Below, piece by piece: positions 27,901-39,900 of a stretch of DNA of 64,000 bases; the first letter of the stretch is position 1, and each line of letters begins with the position of its first letter. This DNA comes from Oxyruncus cristatus (Eukaryota > Chordata > Aves > Passeriformes > Cotingidae). Position numbers and translations under genes: made by a program. The notes under the pieces are model-generated. The model ran no database searches and was not told the origin of the DNA. It was given only the letters and a program-made list of their open reading frames with translations. Location of the stretch: assembly GCA_013399855.1 (NCBI GenBank), contig VXAY01004337.1:1026068-1090067 (forward strand), written 5' to 3'.

Positions 27901-30900
27901 TGTTAGTCGTGTTTTCTTCATTAAAAGTGTAAGCTACTGACTTACCCTAGAGAAGGCAACTTTTTTTTTAAACAGTTAGTGTTGTTATTATGCCACACAG
28001 TCCATGGTACTCTTAAATAAATACATAAATAAATGAAATAATCCTTTGTTTACTATATGAATGAATTCTTTGTGGATGCTGATCCTTGAAATAGCAAAAT
28101 CCCTAACCTGCTGCTTTGAAAATAGAAAGTTTGCAATGTTTATACCTTTATGAGATTTTAAAGAACAGAAAGCCCGCTGGAATTTTTAATTTAAATAAGA
28201 AAGTGTCATTCATTTTCATTGTGGTTTTTTATTTAATTTGGCTTGCTCTGTTCTAAATAATTAAATATTTTTTCCTGATTTGATTTTGATTCTAGACAGA
28301 GTAGTTCAGCTAGATCTTTATAAGCATCAACTGGTTTTGGTGTTGAGGTTTTGTTTGGTTTTTTTCCCCAAAAAGTTCTGTAAGGCTGCATGAAGGGAGG
28401 AATGCCTTATTTTTCAGGATATGTTTGTGAAAATAACCCCTGTCTATTCTGTATCTTTGAGAGCACATGGTAATCTTGTATGAAGTAAGGTTAAAAGGTA
28501 AATGGTATGGTATTGTTTCTTTTGGCTGTTGCATTAAAGTGTTTGACCTTTAGCAACCTGTTTTTATCTTAGGCAGTAAACTGTTTAGTTCTGCTTATCA
28601 AAAGAGACTTCATTGCTCTCTTTCCATGCTGTTCTTATCCAAAACTCACTGTATCAATGCAGCATCAGTAGACTTTATCAGCAGCAGCTATTATTCTGCT
28701 TAGAGATTCAGCATGAAAAGTTTATTTATGTTGTAATAGTACATTTTATTCAGTAAATAATTTATGGTTCTGTGGTTTCCACCTTCATTATCTAGTTCAG
28801 ATCTTTTTTTGTATTGCCTCCTTATTACCATACTCTTTCCCTGGAGTTTAGCTGTTTGACATGAAATTACTTGGTTTGGTGTCTGCTGTAAAGTTGAGTT
28901 ATTTTAGACTATTCAAACTATATCATTTGTATCTCTAAAGGTAAGATTAAAACGGAAAAGGATGTTTGCAGATATTAGCAGATTTTCTAGTTTTTTGAGG
29001 ATCTCTTCAAATCACTGACAAGGTGGTGGTAATTTGAAACTGTATAAAGTGTTTAGTTAAAGGGTCAGCTCCCCCATACCTTCAGTGGTCTGTGTGATTT
29101 GCCAAAGTGAAGTTCTTACACATTGGAATTTTGGCCAGAGGCAGAATTTTCTGTATCTCTGAACTGAATCTCAGAATTGATCAATTCTGCTGGTGATACT
29201 CACAAAATCTTTAACCTGCAGGAACTTGACAGTTTCAGGGCAGCTGCTGATTTCTTCTAGCTTTTTTTTTTTTTCATTGACTTGTTAGTTTACATGATGT
29301 TTTACTGTTGTTACTAGTAAACAAATACTGGTACCATAATGAACCTCCCTGTTTTACAGTTAGAGTAAATAAGATATTTCATGAAGTATATCCAAGAGGA
29401 CTGAGTCTAGACTGGTAGTGTCCTTGTATCAGAAATAGTGTGGCCAGCAGGCCAGGGCACTGGTGAGGCCACGCCTCAAATCCTGTGTTCAGTTCTGAGC
29501 CTCTCACTGCAAGACATTGAGGTGCTGGAGTGTGTCCCACGAAAGGCAATGGAACTGGGGAAAGATCTGGAGCACAGGTCTTACGAGGAGTGCCTGAGGG
29601 AGCTGGGGATGTTTAGCCTGGAGAAAAGGAGACTTGGGAGAACCTTATCACTCTACAACTGTGTGACAGGAAGTTGTAGCAAGGTGGGGGGTCAGCCTTT
29701 TCCTCCAGGTAACAAGTGACAGGACAAGAGGCAATGGCCTCAAGTTGCACCAGGGGAAGTTTGGATTTGATATTAGGAAAAATTTCTTCACTGAAACAGT
29801 TGTCAAACATTGGAACAGACTGCCCCGCATAGTGGTGGATACCACTGTCCATGATGGTGTTCAAAAGCTGTGTAGATGTGGCACTTAAAATGGTGGACTT
29901 GGCAGTGTTATGTTTACAGTTGGATTCAGTCTTAAAAGTATTAGAGATCAACCTTAATGATTCTGTGATTCTGAGTTTTGTTCTTTGAGTACTAGAAATA
30001 CCTCTGTTATTCTTTGATTTAGTGGATTTGTTGCATCATGCTGTTATCAAAATTTATAGGTTTCACAGATGACAGAAAGCTTCTGTGAGCTAACTGAAGA
30101 ATACAGAGCTAAAGCTCTCAAAAACTGTCTCAGGAAAAAAAACCCGGCACAGAACAGTATTTGATGATCCTGGTTTTCTTCTTATGGTCATAAAACTTCT
30201 TATAAGGATTGACTGAAGCCAGACTCGAAAGGAATCAAAGCTTTTCAGTGGATGCCAGAATCTGGAGACAAGCAAACACTTCAAAAGTCCTGAGTGTGTT
30301 CATATATCTTGCCAAGTTTGTTCCCAATATGTCCTCTGTCAGTTCACCCCCTCGGACAACTTCTGGAAAATGTTCAGTGGCACTGGGTTGAACAGGGCAG
30401 ACATTCCTTTAATGAGTTTGATAGGTAACAGTTCTTGTACTGAAATGCTGCAGTGTTGCTTAACTATCTCAATAAGAAAGGCTTGTAAAGAGAATGTAGA
30501 AAGCTAGTGTTCTAAGATGATATTTTTAAATACAAAATAGGCTTGTTTTTCACATGGAAAAATAGTTCACAATGAAAAAAAACAGTGATTCCCAAGCTCT
30601 TTTGAACTAGCTAATCGCTGTGATTCTTCAGTATTACTTATGAGTTGTACCCCAAACTTATCAAATAATTAATTGTAAGTACTGTGGAATACAGTCAGTA
30701 GTATATCCATTCAGTAAATGCGGAACTCTTACTACATTCCCTTGGAACCACAGTTGGTAATCATTGCCCTAAGACATATGATTTACTAACCATAAGAGAT
30801 AATCTCTACTCTTTGTGGCTTTCTCTTTGGGGAGGGACATGCTTTCTGTTTTTACCAATTTTTGAATTGGATTCCTGCTTTCAAATTGAAGGGAAATAGC

Positions 30901-33900
30901 TAGACTTGTGGGAACAGATTCAGAAGGAGAGATGATTTGGGTGTTGAATACTAGAAGCACAGAAGGAATGAATATATTTGCAATAAGAAATAAGGCTTCA
31001 TCATAAAGCTTTTCTGACCTGCGCCAACCCCAGCCATTGTGCTAGCTTTATGTTCTGTTTCTATGTATGTTTTGTATTTTACTGAAGATACCTGCTAAGA
31101 TATGCTGACATTTAAACACAGATCCTGTGTGCTTTGTCTTTCTGGGTTAGGTGGAAGTTCTGTGAGTAGTTCCAGATGAGCTCAAGGCAACTGTTCAGCT
31201 ATAGATAAATGTCCTCTCTCGATGTCATCCACAGACTCTTATCACCTCACCCAGGATATGTGGTGATTCCTCTCCACAGCCCAACCGATGTGCTATCATG
31301 TGACCTAATGAGACTGGTTTTGCCTAAAAATTCATTTTAGTCCTGTATCCTACTGGCTTACACAAACAAGTGGGGTGATGGTTTCTGGCATGGGGGTACT
31401 GACAGCTGGGAAGGGGGAATAGTCTTTTCAGCTGTCACAGCTGCATATGGGAAAAGATACCCATCCACAACCTAAGGAAAAATTACAGAAGTCTTCAAAA
31501 ACATGGTCTTAATTAGTGTTTTCTTTTATTTGATTTTAGATTTGAAATGAGTATTTAAGTAAATGATGAGAGCTCCGGTTTTAAGGGTAGAGGCAGGACA
31601 ATGACTTGGACATTAAAAAAAGTTTGGTCCATTATTGAGGCACTAATAAAACTGATTTGTGAGGCTAATATAATGTGTGAAGTAATTCTAAACTTTCAGA
31701 AGCAGTAAGGTTTAACATAAACTAAGCAATAAAATGTTGGTAATCGAAGTAATTGGTTTTCTTCTTGCAGCTGTTGCTTTTCCTTTCTGAAAAGCTGTCC
31801 ATTACATACAGTAGTTTACTTACTTTGTGTACTATTTTCTATATGTTGCATATGTGATGAAAAAACCAAACCTTTGGCATGCAGTTTCAAACCTGTTTTA
31901 GCATTTTTTTAACCACTAAAGAAGAAAAAAAATTAAGTTGCTCTTTTTATAGTTATGGTGAGGAGGTCTTCTCATATAAGGACTGGTTCTTAAACTCATG
32001 GATCCACCAGCTTTGAATTTATATTAGCAATGCTGCTGCCAGTTAATTGTGCAACTAACCTACTTAGAGTTGCTGTTAATTGGAAAAAGGTTTGGGTTTT
32101 TTTTGTTTGTTTTTTGTTTGGTTTGTGGGGGGGGTTGTGTGGTGGATTTTTTTGTTGTTTTGGGGGGGGTTGTTGTGTTTTTTGGGTTTTTTTCCCCTTT
32201 ATTTTTTTTTTTCTGTTGCTGCTTATTTTCGTTTTGCAGTTGGAGAAAATACAGGCGATCCACAACTCAGGATAAAATTCTGTCTTGCCCATTAATGAAA
32301 ATGAACCCTCTTAACACAATGTTGAGTCTGAGAATATTTGTAGCTGAGAATATTCATTGAAATTGAAAGTGTGACAACTGTTGTTGAGGGAAAACTAAAT
32401 CACTGCAAGTCACTTTTTGATTAAATCGAGTGCATCATTGTTGATCTTGACTGCAACACAGCCTATCGGTGTGGATTTTGAACTACTGTACATTTCATAC
32501 AGAATATGTGTTTTTATGACAAGAAAGATTGGTTTGTCATTTCATTTTTGCTGTTAATATGCGGCCCATTCTGATGAAGCTTAGATGAATACTGTGTTCC
32601 TTTATGGTCAGCGGACATAACTGAAAGCTATTAAAGCATTTTTAACAAGAGAATTAGCGTAGAGTCTTGTGTAGATAAACTTCACCCTTCCTGTTTTGGA
32701 TGGAGCAATAAGTTTACCATGGAGCAGATTTAGGAAATAGCTTTCCATCAATTCAGTATTTTATAAATAAAAAGTTGCAGGGCGAGGTCCTTCCTTTGGC
32801 ATAAAGCTGATTATTTCCTGTTTAATCCAGAACTGGCGTATTTCAAGTAACGGGAGTTTTTTAGAATCAGTCAGAGAGGAGAGTATTTAGGAATTTGTTT
32901 TCATTCATGTTCCTATGAAAACACAGTTTCTAGACTTGAAGATCATTATAGAACAAAGAGAAATAATTAGACACATAAATGGTTGCTCTTTCAGACAATT
33001 TTTGGACTTGGCTGCACAGCTGTTTGTAGCTGGGCATTCTTAAACATATAGATGGGTATTCTTACACATGAGCTGAAAAGATGTCATTGATACACCTTCA
33101 AGAGATTATCAGTACGCCTAGTGAGGTTTAGAAGCTGATAAACTGTAATTGCTGTGGATTATTTGAATTCAGATTTATCATCTGCTTGCAGAAGGTACAC
33201 ACTTTCTTTAAGAAGAATATGTAAGAGGCAGAATTTAAACTCGTACTGCTGCTTTACCTAAGGAACACACAAGTTAATATATGAAGTAACACTACCCTCA
33301 TCCAATACATCTGTTGTAAAGAAGCCTGTGAAATCTAGGCCACACACAAACTGGTCTCCAAGGGCTTTCAGTTGGTGTTAGAATGCTGTTATTATGTGGT
33401 CTGATTGGTTTAGCAAAGAATTATCTCCAGTAAAACCATGTAACATAATAGTCCTTGCTCTCCCACATGGGAGCTACTTCTGCTTGACTGAGCAAGACAT
33501 TTCTTGAAGGAGTAATAATACACTTGCTCTTGCCAAAATGTAACATTAAATGAAGTGTACCATCATGTACATTTCTGTTGTGTACCAGTCCTTGTTCATT
33601 TAAACATTTGTGTCAAGTCCTCCACTGTAGTATCAAAAAATATTAAAGTAAACCCATGGATTTCCTAGCAATATATTTAAAATAATTTTTTGCTTCTTAT
33701 TGAAAACTTGTGTGTAGTAACTTTAAAGCAATGGGGAACTAGTTGCAAAATGTAAGTTTTCATAAATAAAACTCTGTTGCTGAGCTGTCTAGATACAAAT
33801 TTAATTGCCAGGCAGTACAAGTCATAGCAGTTTAATATTAATCTTGCATTGTGCTAAATACTTTGAATGTGATGCTTTACCTGTTCCTTTTGACTTCAGA

Positions 33901-36900
33901 GATTGCTGAGACAGTTCAATAGTTCATATGAACAGCTTTCTAGATAGTACCAACTTGGCTGTTTTTTGCTATGATTGTCCCAAACTATACAGCCTTGCTC
34001 TACAGATCTGTCCTTGTTGTGTAACTGGAACTGCAAACATGTACTGCACTTGTTAAGGACTTACCTTTTTATTGCTTTTTACTTTTATTTCTATTTTTTA
34101 CTATTTTATTTTATTACTCTTTATTACCAATCTCCTATTACTTAATAATAGGAGACCCTATTATTCTTTGGGTCTCCTCAACAGTGTCATACAAAAGCTG
34201 TACGTTCCATCTTTAGATTGCTTTATAAGCATTGAGCAAATGCAGAAAACCATGTAATTTTTTGTTTGGATGGTGAAAAGAAGGGAGTTGAGGAGGGGGG
34301 TGCTTCTCTACAGGGATGATGAGAGGTGTGATTGCTCTTGAGAGGCAGAGAAGAGCAGAAGCCATGGGCAGAGGAAGTAGAATTCTAGAACGCAGATGAA
34401 AAGCGCTCTGGAAAACTGAAGGGTGGGTGTCTACTTTTAAATGAAGGGGAAGCTTTGTAGTGGCATTGTTTTACACTGCAGTTCCTCTATCAAATTAATT
34501 TAGTCAAAGGAATAAGTAAAATCACAGACAGGAGATGCTGTGACCTAGAAGCAAGGTCCTATAGACCAGCTGAACAGAAACACAGTGACCCCAGCTCCTG
34601 GGGAGTCCAGGGCCAGCCTGAGCTGCCTCTCCCAAGGGCCTCCTCCCAGGCACTGCAGCTCCCAGCACCTGTCCCTGCTGTGCTGTGCTCCTCTGTTGCC
34701 CCCACACGTTGCCAGACCTGGTCCTTGAGGGCAGAGTCCAGATCTGAATTCATGCTGCTTTTAAAGTGAGGGCTGTATCGACATCTATTCCACATGAGGG
34801 GCTTCCAGCAGACCTTTCAGTCAGGTATTTAGATGCCAAAAATGTTGGGCTTACATTCTGAAAGCTGATTAAATCTATTAAACCAGGCATTTTAAATATT
34901 CAATGGAAAGGGATCCAGAATTGCATTTAAGTGCAAATAACTTCAATAGTTTGCATAACTTCAGTAAGTAGCAAGTTAACATAAAATTGTTCATTATTAC
35001 ATAGTAGATTAACTTATTTCTCCCAGTTTGCATTTCAGTGAATATCTAATTGATCTGTAAACACTGATTAATGGGTGCGGAAAATATTACATAGATTCAG
35101 GAAAAAAATTGTTAGTGTGTTTTTAAGAAAGGAATAGAATAGACTTGTTCATATGTTATAATTAAAAATTGTATACCACTATTGTAACCAAGCATTAAAT
35201 TTTTTTATGTTAATTTAGCTTTTTGTAACCATAAAAAATAGTTTATCTTGGTTGAAAACAAATTCTCAATGTCTTGATCATGAGAATTGTCTGCAAGTGG
35301 TTTAATGACAGTTCTGAGCATTCTCTGCACTGTGGAGCTATAAATTTATATATTGTACTCATAAGTATAATGGTACAATTACACTGCCACTGCAGTAATG
35401 AAAATTTCTCTGTACTCTTTCAATAGAGGATTAGCTTACTGTACTTTAGGAGAGTAAATTTTGGGTAAGTTAATGAAGTCTAATTTGCAGGGTTGAAAAA
35501 ATCCAAGATAGCATGTAAATAAATTAAAAAGAAGAGATTTGGGGAGAGGTAATAATTCCTTTTAAAATATGTCTTTGGCAAAGAAAAAATATGAAACTGG
35601 TGGTTCAGAAGTCATTCAATGTATAGTACTTTCACAGCTTGCCAGAGCTTACATGCACAATTAAATGCAAATTTGACTGCATATGCAATCACTTGAGAGT
35701 TAAGTCTACATTACAAAAATGTTCAGTATTGCTTTTAGTTAGGAGTAGTAGAAAAATTTTATCTCATAGTCTCACCCATGGTGGGAAAACCTGGCAGAGA
35801 TGTGGCTGGGTTAACAGAAGAGTGCTTTGTCAGACTTATTTTAGATCTGCTGAGAAGGTGAAATAAGAAACTGGTTTATACCACCAGAGGGCTATACCAA
35901 CCCAGCTATCGTGGTTTAGGTGGGGGAACAAAAGCTGTTACCTCTCTCTGGTGTAGGGGGGCCCTGGGGCATCAGTGAAGCAAGGAAAATTTCCGGCAGT
36001 TTGCTCTTTCATTATTGAGGTGTCTGGAGGGGATGTGCTACGGCTTTCAAACTTGTGCCGTACTTGTGCTCTGCAAGTTCATGCTGTGCCTTTGTGAGAA
36101 AACAAACAATTACTAGCAAGCGTGTTGCTTCTTTCTTCCTTGCATGGGGTATTTGATACTTGTGGGAAATGTGCCCTTGGTAACTGAAGAGCTTCTGTCT
36201 TCTGAAAGGTAATATATTAAATGAGTACTTGCATGAATCACAGATGCCAGATTGTGATCACTGGGCATGTTGGGTCTTCTCAAATGTGAGTTAGTATCTA
36301 AGGGTTGCAGGCTGTTTAACGTGGTTTCAGAGCCACAACCCTAGCTCCTTCTCCTCTGTGAACTGAGCCTTGAGGGTCTGTGGCCTTTTGGATGAGGACC
36401 TAAGAACAGGCATCTCTGAAGCTGAGCACTGAGGCTGTATATATATGGTGTGGAGCTGCTCAGAGGGCCTAGATGCATGTTGTGTTGCTGTGAAGAAGGA
36501 GCCCTGGTGGAGGCAAGAGAGTGTTGGATGAATGTGTAAATGTATTGAATAAAAAAATACTGAAAGAAATGCAGGAAAAGTTGTGATGAAAAAGAGTAAG
36601 GGGTTGGAAATTAAAGATTAAATCGTGGGCATAGATTTCACTTGCTAAATCATCACATCCGCATAATGGATGTGGCCCTTGTCATGTCTGGTGGTCCTGC
36701 TTGTGTTTGCAAGCAGAAGTATCCCCTTCTGCACTGAAGTGAGTTTGACCATTTCCTGCATATAGCCGCTCAAGCCTATGCAAGTCTCTTGATCATTCCT
36801 ATTCAAGAGGCTTTTACATGTCCATAAAGCCAGGAGCATTCAAAAAAGGTCCCACAGTGTCATATTCATTCAAAACCATAGCTGGAGAAGAAAGTTTGTG

Positions 36901-39900
36901 TTTTAACACCTGTATATAAAAGAAAGCACATCCATTAGATCAGTTCTCCTACAAATGAGAAGTGAAGATTCAGTTGAGTCCTCTCTGAGACAGGAGAAAT
37001 TTGCATCTTTTATTTGCTACTCAGTTCTGCTTTCTATGAGCTGTGGACAAGGGAGATACAGAGGCTAAATTTTGTATCCTGGTGGGACCAGTCTGAAGAT
37101 CATTCCAGTTACCAGTTATCAGTTATCTGCCTTGTTTCCCTTTCTTCAAATCTGTTTAGAACAGATGCTGTGGTTTTAGCTGTTCTGAGTCACCTTGAGA
37201 GGTTAAGAAGCCTTTCTTTGCACAGACTGTAGAGCTAAGCTGGGGGAAACTTGGTTCATGGGTTGAAACAAGGGTTGTCCTCATCCCCTTTGAATATCAT
37301 GTCTACTCTTGCTGTTGAAATGAAGGTGATTTTTGGCCACGTACACAAGATCTTGAGATAAAGGTTACTCTTATGGCTCTTGCTGCCTGTAATGATTTGC
37401 AGGGGAGGACATATTAAGTTCTAGTTTTCGTTGTCATTACTGTGTGTTGTCCAACAGCTCAGTTGAACAAAATGCATGTGCAGCTCTGGAACAGTTTTTG
37501 AGAAAAACATGGGGCTGTGCTAGGCAGAGAAAGGAAATCATGTGGACTTCGTCAGTGAGTAGTAGGCATGTCGTCAAGGTATTCCCTAGCTAGGTATAAT
37601 TTCACCCATCAGCAAAACCATTCAACATATTTTTCTTTGGTTTAAGCCAAGACCATTTTTAGATTATCACTGAAGATGGGATATAGCAGTCAAAGACGTG
37701 AGCAGTCCATATGTGCTTGCTTCTGACCCTCTTTCTTCCTGTTCAGAGAAGAGCTGAGTTGAAAGAAGTGTGTGGTGTCTGTCATTTCTTTCATGTCAGT
37801 GTCATACGTTGTAATTTAAGACACTGTTGATGGCATTTTGAGGTTAATTGTGAAAACGTAGCAGACATAGATCAGGGAGTTTTCGAAAGTTTCATTCTGC
37901 CTGGGGAATTCTAGGGCTTGATCACCTTACACCTTGGGGGACTAATATTTCCTTTTCTCTAACTATAGCTAAAAAACATTTTTTTCCAAATATATTTAAA
38001 CAGTTGTAAGTGCAAATTTTGATTTAGTTTTCTGAAATAAATGAGGAGCGTTCGCTAACATGTAGCAGGTGCATCACACCTTTAGATTTGCATCAGGTGC
38101 TTATATGGAGACCAGCACAGCAAAGGGTTGATCTCAGCCAGAGCTTCTAAGCCGTTATCATGTAACAAATAAAAAAGAACTAAAATTCCGTGAGAGTAAT
38201 ATGAAAGTATGCATATTTGTGATCCTCTGACTTCACAGATGTCAGATGCGCTGAGTTTGGCAAACTCTTCAAAGAGATCTTCAATTCAGCTTAAATACTT
38301 CTGGTTCATAGGAAAATCAAGACCATGTATGTGTATATAAAATAAATATATTTATGTATTGTGGAATAGAACAGCTGTTTATACTTCTCCTTCATCTGCT
38401 TACTGAAGTTGTACATGCTCTTTCCATTATGCTGGATTTGTATCTTAGGTCAGAGAATAAATGTATGCTAGGGCCTCAGTAAATGATCACCCTATGGCTG
38501 TAGCTGATTATCTGACATATGTTGGACAGAATAATCATGTCATTGGTATCATTCCCTTTCTTGGTTTTCATTTTAAAAACGTTATTTCTTCTTTCCCCAC
38601 ACGTGAAATAATTTTCAGCTTTTAGTTCCAGATGTTTACAGATGAGCTTTCCATGGTCTGAGATCAAAATCAGTATCAGCTGGAATTTCAAAGATAGGGT
38701 TATTTTTGTACCTTGTTGTGTCTCAAGTTCTTGCAGTATTTTTCTCCAACAGAGAGCTTTTTTGCTTGTTTGGAGTCTCTTCTGCAGTTTTCTTCCTTCC
38801 TCAAGCAGAAATAGCATCCTTGTATTCTGTGTAAAGATGGATTTTATGTCATGCCACTATCCTCTCTTTTTAAGAGCTTTGAGTGCTTTCACACATTTTT
38901 CAAATCGTTGATTGTACCATTATGTTGTAATTAACATCTTCTGTATTGATATTCTTGTAATTGATAATCTCTATTTCCTTCAGTAAAGCATAGTAACTTC
39001 TCTCTGAAGGTTGGTAGTTGTGGACTGACTTCGGATTTGTTAAGTTATTTTCACTTTAAGACCATGGCTCACAGTTCTTTCAGTCATGCTGATGCATCTG
39101 ATTTTAGAATTGAATCATTGAATCACATTAGTTGGGGGAAAGTAATTTTAAAAGGGATAATCTCAGTGATGCAATTTATGTTGCAGCTATACAAGTAAGT
39201 TTATCAGCACAGCTGGGAAGGAGGCAGATTGCACCAGGGGGATTGGAAGTAGCAGCTGGGGCAGAAAGCTTCTTGAGGGAAAATTGCTCAATTATTGTTA
39301 GAGGAGCTGAGCTGTTTCCTTTGTTTTCTGTTGGTAGAACTGCCTTCCTGCTCCACCTTTGCCCCCTTCCCCTAATTTAGGTCAATTCTATTTTTTTCAA
39401 GTCTTTTGTCATAAAGTATTGAAAATGTTCATCTCTTGTATGAAGGTGTTTAGTTTCCAGGTTGTTGTGACAGCAAAGTGACTTCTGACTCCAGATGCAG
39501 CGACAATGGCTCTCTTGATTCTCCTCCAAGTCTTCTTTTGTGAAAGTTTGGAAGAAAAATATGCTTAGATTGGGGTAATATTTATATGCTAAAGGTCAGA
39601 GAATTTCATCTGGGTTAGTTCTTTGTGGTGTGTGAGAGAAATAGCAGACACTACTATTTGCCATTTGTTTGAAGACCAGTTAAAAGTAGAGCATTTCCTT
39701 CAGTTGTGGCTTTGGGTGCCTTCCTGTGCAGAAGACGGGGCAGTGCATCTGTGTTGTCTGTTAGTCCCAGGGTTCTCTGAAGACTCAGAGTTACCAGGTT
39801 TGTTCACACATCCTTGGTCTGACCACTTTGAAGGTGATAAAATAGGACAAATAGGCCTGCAATAAGAAAAAAAAAAATCAAACTATTTCCCCCAAAGCAT

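Noticed and set aside
29613..29951. 112-codon minus-strand frame
   Set aside because: It lies entirely inside a CR1 fragment and is antisense to the element.
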